A stretch of 64,000 nucleotides of DNA from Catenovulum sp052056295 (GTDB lineage Bacteria > Pseudomonadota > Gammaproteobacteria > Enterobacterales > Alteromonadaceae): the NCBI RefSeq assembly GCF_052056295.1, contig NZ_CP182493.1:2542001-2606000 (forward strand). The letters run 5' to 3'. The translations under genes were made by a program, and so were the position numbers. The notes below the pieces were generated by a model, which saw only the letters and a list, made by a program, of their open reading frames with translations, was not told the DNA's origin and searched no databases. Below, in pieces: positions 52,317 through 61,710 of the stretch (the stretch's first letter is position 1; each line of letters starts with the position of its first letter).

Positions 52317-52798
52317 GGTAAAACTCTAGCGCCATCTTCTGTATGTATTTTCATTGTCATGGACGACAATAATTTGCACTTTCCATCAATTTGTTGATAA
52401 CTGCGTGAGAAATAATATTGGTAATGCCGGATATTATTTTCATCCGCTTCGGTAGGTCGCAGTTTATAAACATGCGAAATACCCATCACTGACCAAGTAT
52501 TTTGCCCTTGGATAAAATGTTCGATTACTGAGGTGCGTTGCACTGGTGTTTCATAGTTGTTTGCGGATAAGCGTTCAAGCAAGCTATTTTTTGTTTCTGT
52601 CATGCTTTTAAGGTTGTGCACCCAAATAAAGTTATCTGCTAAAACTCGCTGTAAAAAGTTGCTATTGGCATCTTTAATCGCCAATTCAAAGTTGTTATCT
52701 AATGCCGATACTTGTTGCTGATTGTCACACTGAGCAGCAAAGCTTGCTGGCGATAACAGCATAAGCAAGAAGCTGAACATAAATAATCGAATTTTCAT
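52313..52798 (-). CDS. Exported NTF2-like (DUF4440-type) protein
   Basis: A 161-aa protein with a signal peptide (MKIRLFMFSFLLMLLSPASFA) and a cone-like NTF2/SnoaL fold: FELAIKDANSNFLQRVLADNFIWVHN, a NYETPVQRTSVIEHF strand-helix, WSVMGISHVYKL and YYFSRSYQQIDGKCKLLSSMTMKI. This pattern is typical of DUF4440 proteins. No catalytic residues can be assigned; members range from isomerases to ligand-binding proteins. The gene is convergent with rhaM (4-bp overlap) and may be unrelated to the pectin operon. Confidence 0.65.
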   Translation of the reverse strand: MKIRLFMFSFLLMLLSPASFAAQCDNQQQVSALDNNFELAIKDANSNFLQRVLADNFIWVHNLKSMTETKNSLLERLSANNYETPVQRTSVIEHFIQGQNTWSVMGISHVYKLRPTEADENNIRHYQYYFSRSYQQIDGKCKLLSSMTMKIHTEDGARVLP

Positions 52799-52874
52799 AA
52801 TTTTATAGTTGATGTTTTATTGTACATCTACTCTAATTCAATAAATCAATTTCTCCAAATACGGAAATATGGCC

Positions 52875-53759
52875 ATGAAAAATCAACCTATTGATCCACA
52901 ATTGTATGCGTTGTACGACGAATATTGCCACTCGGCGATGAGCCGACGCGAATTTTTAAACAAAGCAGCGAAACTGACGATTGCCGGTGGCTCTGCAATT
53001 GTCATGGCACAAGCTTTATTACCCAACTACGCCCATGGCCATACAATTTCATTTACCGATAGTCGGATTAAACCGAGTTATGTTGAATACCCATCGGTTG
53101 GTGGTAACTCGGGTAAAATGCGTGGTTATTTGGTTGCGCCTGCTGGCGAAGGGCCATTTCCGGCGGTATTGGTTATTCACGAAAACCGTGGACTCAACCC
53201 CTATATTGAAGATGTTGCACGTGCATTAGCGGTTGACGGTTTTCTGGCCTTAGCACCGGATGGCTTGTATCCAGCTGGTGGATATCCCGGCAATGATGAC
53301 GATGGCAAAATAATGCAGCGCGCATTAGATCAAGACAAGCTATTTAAAGACATGCTCAACAGTGCATACTTCTTAAAGAGCCATGCGTTGTCAACAGGTA
53401 AACTAGGTGCGACAGGTTTTTGTTTTGGTGGTGCTGTGGTTAATCGTTTAGCAACAGATATGGGCGCAGATTTATTGGCAGGTGTGCCCTATTATGGTCG
53501 AGCGGCTAAAACTGAAGATGTTGCGAACATCCAAGCTGAGTTAATGATCCAGTATGCTGAGCAAGATCCACGAGTTAATGCGATGCGCGCTGAATATGAA
53601 CAAGCATTAACCCAGCATAAGAAAAAATTCGCTATGCATGTTTATCCAGATACCCAACATGGTTTTCATAACTTTTCGACGCCAAGGCATAACCAAACTC
53701 AAGCGGATATTGCTTGGCAGCGCACCATTAGCTTTTTTAAACGCACATTGGCAAAGTAG
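52875..53759 (+). CDS. Dienelactone hydrolase family protein, exported
   Basis: A 294-aa alpha/beta hydrolase with an N-terminal twin-arginine-like signal (SRREFLNKAAKLTIAGGSAIVMAQALLPNYAHG). The dienelactone hydrolase core is clear: AVLVIHENRGLNPYIEDVARALA, the cysteine nucleophile GATGFCFGGAVVNRLA near 180, an acid region AEQDPRV near 230 and HGFHNFSTPRHNQTQADIAW near 265 (GFHN(F/Y) motif). I chose the ATG at 52875 because GGAA at 52863 is spaced 8 nt from it. Probably a periplasmic esterase acting on lactones or acetyl/feruloyl esters; the substrate is unknown. Confidence 0.88.
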   Translation: MKNQPIDPQLYALYDEYCHSAMSRREFLNKAAKLTIAGGSAIVMAQALLPNYAHGHTISFTDSRIKPSYVEYPSVGGNSGKMRGYLVAPAGEGPFPAVLVIHENRGLNPYIEDVARALAVDGFLALAPDGLYPAGGYPGNDDDGKIMQRALDQDKLFKDMLNSAYFLKSHALSTGKLGATGFCFGGAVVNRLATDMGADLLAGVPYYGRAAKTEDVANIQAELMIQYAEQDPRVNAMRAEYEQALTQHKKKFAMHVYPDTQHGFHNFSTPRHNQTQADIAWQRTISFFKRTLAK

Positions 53760-53777
53760 CTTGAGCATAAAATCAGC

Positions 53778-53800
53778 GCGGGTTAACCAATATAACCCGC
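53778..53800. terminator. Convergent hairpin at the DLH/AEC boundary
   Basis: GCGGGTTA/TAACCCGC with a 7-nt loop, followed by GGTTTTT on the plus strand. It overlaps the last codons of the AEC transporter gene. Confidence 0.8.
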
Positions 53801-54736
53801 GGTTTTTAACGCAAATACCCCAAGTGAAATACTCACAGTGCTCAACAATGTGGTAATAGCAATTACCTCAGCTGCAAGTTGAGCTCGATTGGTCATTTGT
53901 TTGGCCATTACATAACTGGCGGCGGCAGTGGGTGTACTCATATAAATAAACAATAAAGTGATCTGCTCCGCACTAAAACCAAACAAAATTGCACCGGCAA
54001 CCGCAACGGCTGGCATTAAAACCAATTTAACTAAACAGGCGTACATAACCCACTGTTTATTTTCTTTTAAGCTCGCGAGCTGCAGGCTACCACCAATACA
54101 AATAAGCGCCAGTGGCAAACTTAAACTAGCAAAATAATTACCTGTTTGTTTAAGGGCGGAAAACAGCGGAATACCTAAAATTGACCAGATGGTTGCAATG
54201 CTAATCGACAGAATAAGTGGATTCATCAACAAACTTTTTAAGCGCGCCCAGCTAAAAGCTTTGCTGTCTGTTTGCAAAATAAACACAGCAACTATGTTGT
54301 AAACCAAGGTCATAAAGCCTAAATAAACCGCGGCTAACGCCAGTGCATCCGCATTATCTGTATAGATATTAAATATCAGCGCAAGGCCAACAATTCCCAT
54401 ATTGCCGCGATAACTCGACTGCACGAATACCGCAACTTTTTGTGCATCTTTGGAAAAGAACCGACAAAAAACTTGTAAAAACACCACAGTGCCAACTGTT
54501 ACTGCCAAAGCATAACCTAAATAAACTAGGTTAAAATTTTCGACAATTGGCGCATCGGCAATTTTGACAAACAATAAGCAGGGTAGAGCGATATTAAAAA
54601 CCAGCTTGTTGCCTATATCGGTAAAATGCTGGTCGATTATGCGTCGGCGTTTTAGCCAAATACCTAAACACAGCACCACAAGTACCGGCAAAGTGACGTT
54701 TAAAGTAAAAATTATATTGTGAAGAAAATCGGCCAT
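53783..54736 (-). CDS. AEC family transporter
   Basis: A 317-aa membrane protein of the auxin efflux carrier family with about ten hydrophobic segments in two halves. N-terminal LPVLVVLCLGIWLKRRRIIDQHFTDIGNKLVFNIALPCLLF is the family signature; the middle loop is short. Members export small organic anions or malonate. The substrate is not indicated by the neighbours. Convergent with the dienelactone hydrolase gene; the two share a terminator. Confidence 0.9.
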   Translation of the reverse strand: MADFLHNIIFTLNVTLPVLVVLCLGIWLKRRRIIDQHFTDIGNKLVFNIALPCLLFVKIADAPIVENFNLVYLGYALAVTVGTVVFLQVFCRFFSKDAQKVAVFVQSSYRGNMGIVGLALIFNIYTDNADALALAAVYLGFMTLVYNIVAVFILQTDSKAFSWARLKSLLMNPLILSISIATIWSILGIPLFSALKQTGNYFASLSLPLALICIGGSLQLASLKENKQWVMYACLVKLVLMPAVAVAGAILFGFSAEQITLLFIYMSTPTAAASYVMAKQMTNRAQLAAEVIAITTLLSTVSISLGVFALKTAGYIG

Positions 54737-54912
54737 ATAACTGCTTGTTTAATTGAATATGAACTAGCTTTATAGTCGTTGGTTAGCTGCTAAAAATCAA
54801 TGTTGGAGTTTGTATACGCTACATCAGTCTGTTTGATTACCAGCAGATCAAATGAGCAGATTTTTACGACTCACCTATACTTAGAAAATAATTTTAACTT
54901 TGGGGTGATTGC

Positions 54913-55785
54913 GTGCGCTTACTGATTATTTGCTTAATATTTGCAGCAATACCAGTGCGGTTATACGCGTGCATCACTTTACCTAAACAAGAACCAAATA
55001 AATTAGTACACAATCAATTCTTTATCTCTTTGTTGGAGCGCACGTTAGCCGTTACTGAGCCTGAATTTGGCCCGTGCAAAATCAATTATTCTACTCAAGA
55101 TTTAACTCACAAACGTATAGATCATCTGCTCAAACAGGGCAGGGTCATTGACTTAACTTGGGCACCAGTCACTATTGAACGTCAGCAAGATTATCTAACC
55201 ATCAACGAACCCTTGATTAAAGGGTTATTAGGCTTTCGCATTATGTTGGTTAAAGACAGTAATGTGAATTTGCTGCAAGGAGTCGATTCGTTAGAAAAAC
55301 TCAAGCCGTTTCAATTTGGCTTGGGTTATGGCTGGCCAGATGTAGATATCTACCAAGCAAATGGTTTAACCGTTACTCAAGCCTCCACTTTTGAGCAATT
55401 ATTTAAAATGTTAGCTGCGGGACGTTTTCCATTGTTTTCACGTGGTTTTAATGAAGTTTTACCCGAGCTACAGCTACATAAAAATAAACAACTGGCGATA
55501 GACCCGCATATAGTTCTGATTTATCCCTTGCCTGTGTATTTTTACGTTAACAAGAACAATCATATGTTGGCGAAAAGATTATCGACTGGCATAAAAATGC
55601 TGCGAGCTTCGGGAGAGTTCGACCATATCTTTTATCACGACCCAGATATTGTCACCAGCTTAAAAGCGCTCAATTTAGAGCGCCGCAATAAAATATTTTT
55701 ATGTAATCCACATTTACCTAAAGACATCCCGTTCAACGATACTAGCTTGTGGCACTTTCCGTTAGAGAAAACCAGTTGCCAATAA
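54913..55785 (+). CDS. Periplasmic solute-binding-like protein (SBP_bac_3 type)
   Basis: A 290-aa exported protein: short signal (MRLLIICLIFAAIPVRLYA) and a two-lobed type-II periplasmic binding fold, with IDLTWAPVTIERQQDYLTINEPLIKGLLGFRIMLVKDS (landmarks around residues 75-115) and FQLFKMLAAGRFPLFSRGFNEVL near 165. The sequence resembles the orphan PBPb proteins common in Shewanella and Alteromonas that lack an ABC partner. GTG start with GGGGTG before it. Ligand unknown; no transporter genes are adjacent. Confidence 0.7.
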   Translation: MRLLIICLIFAAIPVRLYACITLPKQEPNKLVHNQFFISLLERTLAVTEPEFGPCKINYSTQDLTHKRIDHLLKQGRVIDLTWAPVTIERQQDYLTINEPLIKGLLGFRIMLVKDSNVNLLQGVDSLEKLKPFQFGLGYGWPDVDIYQANGLTVTQASTFEQLFKMLAAGRFPLFSRGFNEVLPELQLHKNKQLAIDPHIVLIYPLPVYFYVNKNNHMLAKRLSTGIKMLRASGEFDHIFYHDPDIVTSLKALNLERRNKIFLCNPHLPKDIPFNDTSLWHFPLEKTSCQ

Positions 55786-55792
55786 AGAGTTA

Positions 55793-56557
55793 TTAGCTGC
55801 GGGTGGTAATGGCAACTCGTTTAAGCCTAAAAGCAATCTCTTTAAATAACTCGGGTGTTTTGTTTAAATCAAAATTGCTCTGCGCATAATTTCGATACAC
55901 TTTGCGATTCAGCGTTTCGGCAACAAAACTCACTTTACTAAATTGTTTATCTGTAAGCTCAGCTAAGTTGGTCGTAAACTTGTTGTAACCTTCCGAGCGC
56001 CAAATTTCTAACTCAGCTATTGGTACTTCAATGGTTAACCATTTATCAGCTTGTTCTGCACTTAAAGTTAAATTTAACGCGGCATGATAATTACCTGAGC
56101 TGTCATGCAATTGAATTTCTAGTACAAATTCGCCGTTATCCCACTCTTGGTATTGTGCTTGTGTTAACCCCGGAAAATGCTGCTGTATTTGCTGTTGGCT
56201 GGGAATACTCGATAGCTGGCTATCGTAATAAATTTCCACTACAAGCGTATCTAACTGAGCAAAAGTGATTGTTTGTTCGTTTAGCGCAAAAAAGCCATTC
56301 GAATGCTGTTGGTGCCAATCTGAATATTTTTTTATCAGCGTAAACTTGTAGTTGTTGCGCGAGATATCATAACTATTACTGCTGCGTTTAAGGCCAACCC
56401 ACTCGTTAGACGCTGTATGGGTATGATTCCAAATATCACCATCTATTGGATTATTTTTATCTAACAGGTTAAGCGTCGATTTGCTTGTGGTACTTGTGCA
56501 ACCGGTTACTAATACTAGCGCAGTTACACAAGTTATTATTGTTTTGATTATTTGCAT
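55793..56557 (-). CDS. Lipoprotein of unknown function
   Basis: A 254-aa lipoprotein (MQIIKTIITCVTALVLVTGC). The rest looks all-beta: WVGLKRSSNSYDISRNNYKFTLIKKYSDWHQQHSNGFFALNEQ, then VEIYYDSQLSS, FVLEIQLHDSSGNYHAALNLTL, KWLTIEVPIAELEIWR and FKEIAFRLKRVAITTR, as in a jelly-roll carbohydrate-binding module. I do not recognise the family. It directly follows the XRE regulator gene (13-bp gap), so the two are probably co-transcribed. Confidence 0.65.
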   Translation of the reverse strand: MQIIKTIITCVTALVLVTGCTSTTSKSTLNLLDKNNPIDGDIWNHTHTASNEWVGLKRSSNSYDISRNNYKFTLIKKYSDWHQQHSNGFFALNEQTITFAQLDTLVVEIYYDSQLSSIPSQQQIQQHFPGLTQAQYQEWDNGEFVLEIQLHDSSGNYHAALNLTLSAEQADKWLTIEVPIAELEIWRSEGYNKFTTNLAELTDKQFSKVSFVAETLNRKVYRNYAQSNFDLNKTPELFKEIAFRLKRVAITTRS

Positions 56558-56570
56558 GTATTGTCCGTTA

Positions 56571-57230
56571 TTAAGTGTGTTTAGTATTTGCGTCTAGTGA
56601 CTGTTTAAATGCTTGTGGATCATCTGGCGTGATCACAAAAGTTTTGCCACTTATAGTTAATACTACACTATTTTGTGCATTGGTCGCATAGGCTTGATAT
56701 TTACCTAATACATCATTTTTAAAATGACCAACGGCCGCATATAGTTGGTCTATACCAAATAGGCGAATCGATCCCATCATAGCCTGTGGATTAACCTCCA
56801 CTTGGCTGATATCACTCAGCGCATATTTACTGCTCCAGCCAAGGTGATGAATAAGTAAACATCCGTCTTTAATACTGTACCCCTTGACCGAAAAGAGTAA
56901 ATACAAACCAATTAATAGCGGCAGTGAATAGACAAGTTTATGGGTAAATAACAACTCACTACCAACTAAAAATAGACAAACGACACAACTGCTGATTAAT
57001 AAATTTTTACTCATAGGCGCAGAAAACTGCGTGCGCAAAGGCTGAGGTTTTAAATCTTGCAAACTGGTTTCAAACACAGCAGCCAGTGCAGTTAAAGATT
57101 CAGTTGAAGGTTCACCGCCGTTTTCTAACCTTTGAATTGTCCGCTCACTTAAACCACTTATTTCTGCTAATTGAGCCTGAGTCCAACCTTTTTGCTGGCG
57201 TAAATGTTTAATCGTTTGGTTAATTTGCAT
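56571..57230 (-). CDS. Membrane-anchored XRE regulator with C-terminal PH-like domain
   Basis: A 219-aa protein. The HTH_3 domain (1-60: TIKHLRQQKGWTQAQLAEISGLSERTIQRLENGGEPSTESL) is followed by two membrane helices (LISSCVVCLFLVGSELLF; LPLLIGLYLLFSV) and a C-terminal domain (SIKDGCLLIHHLGWSSKYALSDISQVEV, FVITPDDPQAFKQSL) that looks like a bacterial PH domain. A regulator tethered to the inner membrane with a putative sensing domain would couple envelope signals to transcription; that reading is inference. It has the lipoprotein gene directly downstream and the FecA-like receptor on the same strand upstream. Confidence 0.75.
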   Translation of the reverse strand: MQINQTIKHLRQQKGWTQAQLAEISGLSERTIQRLENGGEPSTESLTALAAVFETSLQDLKPQPLRTQFSAPMSKNLLISSCVVCLFLVGSELLFTHKLVYSLPLLIGLYLLFSVKGYSIKDGCLLIHHLGWSSKYALSDISQVEVNPQAMMGSIRLFGIDQLYAAVGHFKNDVLGKYQAYATNAQNSVVLTISGKTFVITPDDPQAFKQSLDANTKHT

Positions 57231-57373
57231 ATCGTGTCCTATTTTTATCCAAGTTTAGATCAAATAATTTCGCTGGTTCAATTATTAATCTAAACAAGCA
57301 AAAAGTGACACGACAGCAAGGCGACACCAACAAATCAGAGATAAAATGTTAAGCAACTTTTGGTCAGTTATGT

Positions 57374-60253
57374 TTAAAGTTTTAGCACAAAACCTAACCT
57401 TATCGAACGCCCATAATAAGTATAGTTGGCTAGCTTGTCGTCCAATACATAATCTATTTCGGCTTGGTTTAATAAGTTGAAGGCTTCGAGATAAATTTCT
57501 GTTTTGGTATTTAATTGAGTCGATAGGCGAGTGGTTAACATTGAAAATGGCGCGCGATAACGCGCTGGTTGTTCGCTGGTGGCGCTTTCTAACAAAATTC
57601 TATCACTCCAATTGTAGCTGGTGGTTAAGTTAAACTTGCTCGACTCGTAATAAAATTCGGCACTAAAGCTATGCCGTGCAACGTCGGGCAATACACTCTT
57701 TTGCACAAAATCGTTAAATTTGTATTCGGCGTGCGAGCGCGCTACGGTAAAATTAGTGCTAAACCCCAAGCGGCTATCCGGCAAAAAATCCAAAGCAAAT
57801 TGTTGTTGATAAGCGAATGACATGCCAAACACACGGGCTTTGCCGCCATTGGCGTTACTCGATAATTGGTAGTGAGTATTGTTGATGTTTAGTTTAGAAA
57901 TTGCTGGTTGAATAAAGCTGTCGAGCCGTTTGTAAAACGCATTAGCGGCGATATAACCTGAGTGCTCTTGATACTTCTCTACTGCAAAATCGAATTGCCA
58001 TGCCAATACAGGTTTTAAATACGGATTACCACCTTCAGCTGTTGGTGTATCTCCCGAATTTAACGTTAATCTAGGTGCAATGTCTTTTTCATCCGGTCGT
58101 TTAATTGCGCGTGAAAACGCACTACGTAAAATCCAATCATCCCCGAGTTTATACGCGATATTTAGAGCTGGCAGTGTGTGGGTATAATCTTGGTTAAACT
58201 GGATTGGTTGTGGCGCTAGTGGTGTATCATCTTGGGTGAAATAACCTTGGCTGGTTTGTTTGGTGTGAATTAAACGCACGCCTAAATTTGCCCACCAGTT
58301 GGAAAATTCTGCATTAAGTTGAAAATAAGCTGACAGTACAGAATCTTTAACTTGATAATGATTGAGTAAATCTAAATTGCTCACATTGTTTTGGTTATTT
58401 TGTTCGTTAGCAAATTGCTGCCAAAAGTAATTTTCATCTGGCACTAACCATTTTGTTGGTAGTTGTTGATTAAATTGGCTGAGAAAGTTTTGTTGTGAAT
58501 AGGCAAAATGCTGTTGAGCAAAAGTTTCGCCATAAAACTCATCTTGGTAAATGTTATCAAAGCGCTGATAACGGCGTGCATGGTCAATAAACTGAATTCC
58601 GACTTCAGTGCTGTCTAACCAATTGAATAAATTAGTGTAGTTAGTTTGCAATTTTATGAGTTTAAGTTGATCTGTGGTTTCGATATCACGCCATTCTAAA
58701 CGCCGACCGGGAAAAAGACTCGCATCGGTTAAATCTATATTGTGGTAGAGCAAACTAGGTTTGGCGCTGTGATAATTTTCCGGCAACTCAAAACTAAATT
58801 CCACTCCCTGTTTAATACGAAAACGTGTGCGTTTGATGGGCTCGTCCGTTGCACTGGCAGCGTTAGACAATCTAATTATTAATGCCGACTGCCAATTGCC
58901 GTTTAGCCAGTTTAAGCTATTGTCGAGCAGATAACTGGAATTAGCTAATTGTGTGCTTTCGTAACCAATTTGCACAGCTCCATTGTTGGTAGCGCCCGCA
59001 AGCAGTTTGTTGTCGACTATGCTTAGGTTTGCAAAATTCAGATCTTGCAACGAATAATCCGCGCTATAGGATGACTCGGTATAATCTACTTTTTGTTGCA
59101 GATGAATATAATTAACCATCCACTCTAGTTGCTCAGTTATTTGCCACTGCATAGATAAACTGGCCGCCTGATTTTGCCTTAGCTCATTCTCTAAGGTCGG
59201 GCGCATATTGCCAGCGTAGTAGAGTTTGTCACTTAACCAATCAAAAGTTAAAAAACGATCTTGGCGAATATGCTTTTGCGCTAAATTCACTATGGCGGTT
59301 ATGCCAAAGGTGTTTTGTTCATTTAACCAAGTGTGTAACCAAGCTAAGTCATAGCCATTTTTATTCGCCAAGGTAGAGTGAGTAAGCGCAAGCTTAAGTT
59401 GGTTATGTCGAGACTGTCTGGCAGAATTGAGCGGTTGATGAGTTGTTATATTTACACTACCGCCAATTGCCCCTTCGTAGTCACTTGCCATAGCGGTTTT
59501 ATTTATTTCGACCGATTGGGCGAGTTCAATCGGCATTAAATCGTAATGAAAACGGCTGCCATATTGTTCTGAAGTGCGTGAGTTTTCATTGGTTGCAACC
59601 GGCAAAGCATTTATCGTTAGTTGATTAAATTCGCTTGGCAGACCATTAATACTTAAAAATAACGCTTCGCCTCTGTCTCTTTCTACTGCAACGCCGGGTT
59701 TGCTATTTAATGCATCGGCTAAATTAACCGCGGGTAATTTGCCAAGGTTATCTGCATGCATTATGTCTTTTTGCTGATGGGCAAAAAACTTATCGGCCAT
59801 AGCCTTGTTTAAACTATCGCTATAACGCGCAACTACTAATACCTCTTCAATTGTTGCTATTGCTTCTGCTGGGGTTGGAATCAAGTTTGCTGTTACAGGT
59901 TTGATGATAGGTTTAATCACCCAACCATTTGCCACTTGTTGCAGCTGCACTGCTTGCTCAGCCAATACAATAGACAAAGCACTAAATGGTGAAAAATCGC
60001 CATGCAAAGGTGGGCTGATAACTTGTTCAGCCCAAATAGGATCGTAAGCTAGAGTGATGTTACACTTGTTTGCAAGCAGTGGTAAAACATCCGCTAACGG
60101 TTGCGCTTCAAGCGCAAATTTTTCACTGCAGGTTTGTGTTAATTCCTGTTCTATTAATGGCGTTTTAGCATAACTCTGTGGTGCGGTTATGCTAAATAAA
60201 ACCAAGAGAATACATACACGAAATTTAAGGTTTGCTAATTGCCAACTGACCAT
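57374..60253 (-). CDS. FecA-like TonB-dependent receptor with N-terminal signalling (STN) domain
   Basis: A 959-aa outer-membrane receptor: signal peptide ending APQSYA, an STN domain (about 40-112: FALEAQPLADVLPLLANKCNITLAYDPIWAEQVI), which in FecA-type receptors touches FecR, a TonB box-like EEVLVVARYSD, a plug (LGKLPAVNLADALNSKPGVAVERDRGEALFLSINGLPSEF) and a beta-barrel ending in YYGRSIRLGFVLKL. Downstream of fecI-fecR with a 29-bp overlap with fecR, so it is part of a cell-surface signalling operon. The substrate could be an iron chelate or a glycan; the PL/GH surroundings favour the latter but do not prove it. Confidence 0.88.
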   Translation of the reverse strand: MVSWQLANLKFRVCILLVLFSITAPQSYAKTPLIEQELTQTCSEKFALEAQPLADVLPLLANKCNITLAYDPIWAEQVISPPLHGDFSPFSALSIVLAEQAVQLQQVANGWVIKPIIKPVTANLIPTPAEAIATIEEVLVVARYSDSLNKAMADKFFAHQQKDIMHADNLGKLPAVNLADALNSKPGVAVERDRGEALFLSINGLPSEFNQLTINALPVATNENSRTSEQYGSRFHYDLMPIELAQSVEINKTAMASDYEGAIGGSVNITTHQPLNSARQSRHNQLKLALTHSTLANKNGYDLAWLHTWLNEQNTFGITAIVNLAQKHIRQDRFLTFDWLSDKLYYAGNMRPTLENELRQNQAASLSMQWQITEQLEWMVNYIHLQQKVDYTESSYSADYSLQDLNFANLSIVDNKLLAGATNNGAVQIGYESTQLANSSYLLDNSLNWLNGNWQSALIIRLSNAASATDEPIKRTRFRIKQGVEFSFELPENYHSAKPSLLYHNIDLTDASLFPGRRLEWRDIETTDQLKLIKLQTNYTNLFNWLDSTEVGIQFIDHARRYQRFDNIYQDEFYGETFAQQHFAYSQQNFLSQFNQQLPTKWLVPDENYFWQQFANEQNNQNNVSNLDLLNHYQVKDSVLSAYFQLNAEFSNWWANLGVRLIHTKQTSQGYFTQDDTPLAPQPIQFNQDYTHTLPALNIAYKLGDDWILRSAFSRAIKRPDEKDIAPRLTLNSGDTPTAEGGNPYLKPVLAWQFDFAVEKYQEHSGYIAANAFYKRLDSFIQPAISKLNINNTHYQLSSNANGGKARVFGMSFAYQQQFALDFLPDSRLGFSTNFTVARSHAEYKFNDFVQKSVLPDVARHSFSAEFYYESSKFNLTTSYNWSDRILLESATSEQPARYRAPFSMLTTRLSTQLNTKTEIYLEAFNLLNQAEIDYVLDDKLANYTYYGRSIRLGFVLKL

Positions 60254-61205
60254 TTTGTTTATGCACTTTAAGTGGATATAAAGACTGCAACATAGCCAGT
60301 GTTTCTTCTCCGTTACTTAACTTAAAGCGTCCTGCTACTGCTAAATTGTTTAACTCTGCATCGAGTATGCTGATCGGCTGGTCGCGGTGGCGATTAAGTC
60401 GCTCAACCAAAAACTGTAAACTGTCGTTTTTCAGCTCAATCCAGCCTGAGCGCCAGTCGATCATTTGTGGCAAATTCACTTGTTCAATATCAGACAAGCG
60501 ACCATTTTCAATGCGAATTGCTTCACCGGCGCGCAATAACACGGGTTGACTAGTAATGGATGCGCGCACTTCAATTGCGCCTTCGTGCACAACCACGTCT
60601 GTTACTTTTAACCCTTTATCAATATTAAACTCAGTGCCAACAGCAACTACGCTGGCATTGCCAACTTTTACTTCAAACGGACGTGATTTATCTTTCGCCA
60701 CAGCAAAGTAGGTTGAACCTTGTTTGAGTTGGATGACACGTCGGCTATCTGACATACGCACAACTAAATTCGTTGCTGGGCCTGCGGCTAATTTACTACC
60801 GTCGGTTAATTGCAAATCTTGTTGTTGGTTATTGGCAACAGAGTAACTATAAACCTCTGCTGGGATAACTTGTGGCTGAATATTAAAATACTGCATTAGG
60901 CCAATACATAACACCAAAGCCAGCGCGGCAAACTGCCATTGTTTTTGTGGTAGCAAAACAAAACTAAACCATTTTTTACGCGCGGTTTGCTGATGTTTTT
61001 TTAGTGTTTGAGTCAAAGCATCGTCTTGCCAAGTAGCCAACATAGCTTCAAATACTTGTTGGTGCTGTGATGATTGCGCAAGCCATTTATCAAAGCGACG
61101 AGCGGTTACTTTATCTAATTCACCTGCTGACAAACGTTCTAGCCAATAAGCCGCTTGTTCGTATAAAGATTGTTCAGAGTTGTGGTCGTTGGAGTCAAAA
61201 TTCAA
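60225..61205 (-). CDS. FecR-type anti-sigma factor
   Basis: A 326-aa single-span inner-membrane protein: the cytoplasmic FecR_N/DUF4880 domain (10-55: AAYWLERLSAGELDKVTARRFDKWLAQSSQHQQVFEAM), a helix (QWQFAALALVLCIGLMQYF near 95) and the periplasmic FecR domain (about 120-220: LTDGSKLAAGPATNLVVRMSDSRRVIQLKQGSTYFAVAKDKSRPFEVK) followed by a C-terminal STN-like part (SLQFLVERLNRHRDQPISILDAELNNLAVAGRF). It transmits receptor occupancy to the sigma factor. It overlaps the receptor gene by 29 bp and follows the sigma gene after 16 bp. Confidence 0.92.
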   Translation of the reverse strand: MNFDSNDHNSEQSLYEQAAYWLERLSAGELDKVTARRFDKWLAQSSQHQQVFEAMLATWQDDALTQTLKKHQQTARKKWFSFVLLPQKQWQFAALALVLCIGLMQYFNIQPQVIPAEVYSYSVANNQQQDLQLTDGSKLAAGPATNLVVRMSDSRRVIQLKQGSTYFAVAKDKSRPFEVKVGNASVVAVGTEFNIDKGLKVTDVVVHEGAIEVRASITSQPVLLRAGEAIRIENGRLSDIEQVNLPQMIDWRSGWIELKNDSLQFLVERLNRHRDQPISILDAELNNLAVAGRFKLSNGEETLAMLQSLYPLKVHKQNGQLAISKP

Positions 61206-61221
61206 AACGGATACCTGCTAC

Positions 61222-61710
61222 TTATTGAAACTTGTCTAAATGCTTTTGCACATCAGCCATTGCACGCACCATATGTTTAGAAACGGCTTCTTCGGTGATG
61301 TGTAGGGCAAGGGCCGTTTGTTGGCGATCTAACCCTTTAAATCTGCGCATTACAAAAACTTTACGGCGAAGTTCAGGCATTTGGCCAATAACAAGATCAA
61401 GTTGTTTGAGCTTTTGTTGATGTTGTAAGCGGGTTTCTGGGTTAGCACTTTGGCATTCAGCTTCTTCAAATTCTATATGCTGATTGTCACGTAAACTGGC
61501 GAGCAAGTTTTTGGCGATGCGAATAGCGTAAGCCAAAGGGTTATCTATTTGTTTCTGTTTCGCCTGTTCAATCACACGTAAAATAGATTCTTGATAAACT
61601 TCGGCAGCGTCATCGGCATTGTTGGTTTGGCTGTGTAAATAACGGCTGAAACTTTTGTCATTGACTAAACAGTGCTGAATATCTGTTAGTGGTTTTGTCG
61701 CTTTAGACAT
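61222..61710 (-). CDS. FecI-type ECF sigma factor
   Basis: A 162-aa RNA polymerase sigma factor. Region 2 (FSRYLHSQTNNADDAAEVYQESILRVIEQ) and region 4 (MPELRRKVFVMRRFKGLDRQQTALALHITEEAVSKHMVRAM) are both present; regions 1 and 3 are absent, as in ECF factors. First gene of the sigma-FecR-receptor operon; its target promoter is probably that of the operon or the receptor. Signal source and substrate are unknown. Confidence 0.92.
   Translation of the reverse strand: MSKATKPLTDIQHCLVNDKSFSRYLHSQTNNADDAAEVYQESILRVIEQAKQKQIDNPLAYAIRIAKNLLASLRDNQHIEFEEAECQSANPETRLQHQQKLKQLDLVIGQMPELRRKVFVMRRFKGLDRQQTALALHITEEAVSKHMVRAMADVQKHLDKFQ

Noticed and set aside
52354..52369. Another GGA-loop hairpin (TTGTCATGGACGACAA)
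   Set aside because: It is inside the NTF2-like coding sequence without outer arms; taken as chance.
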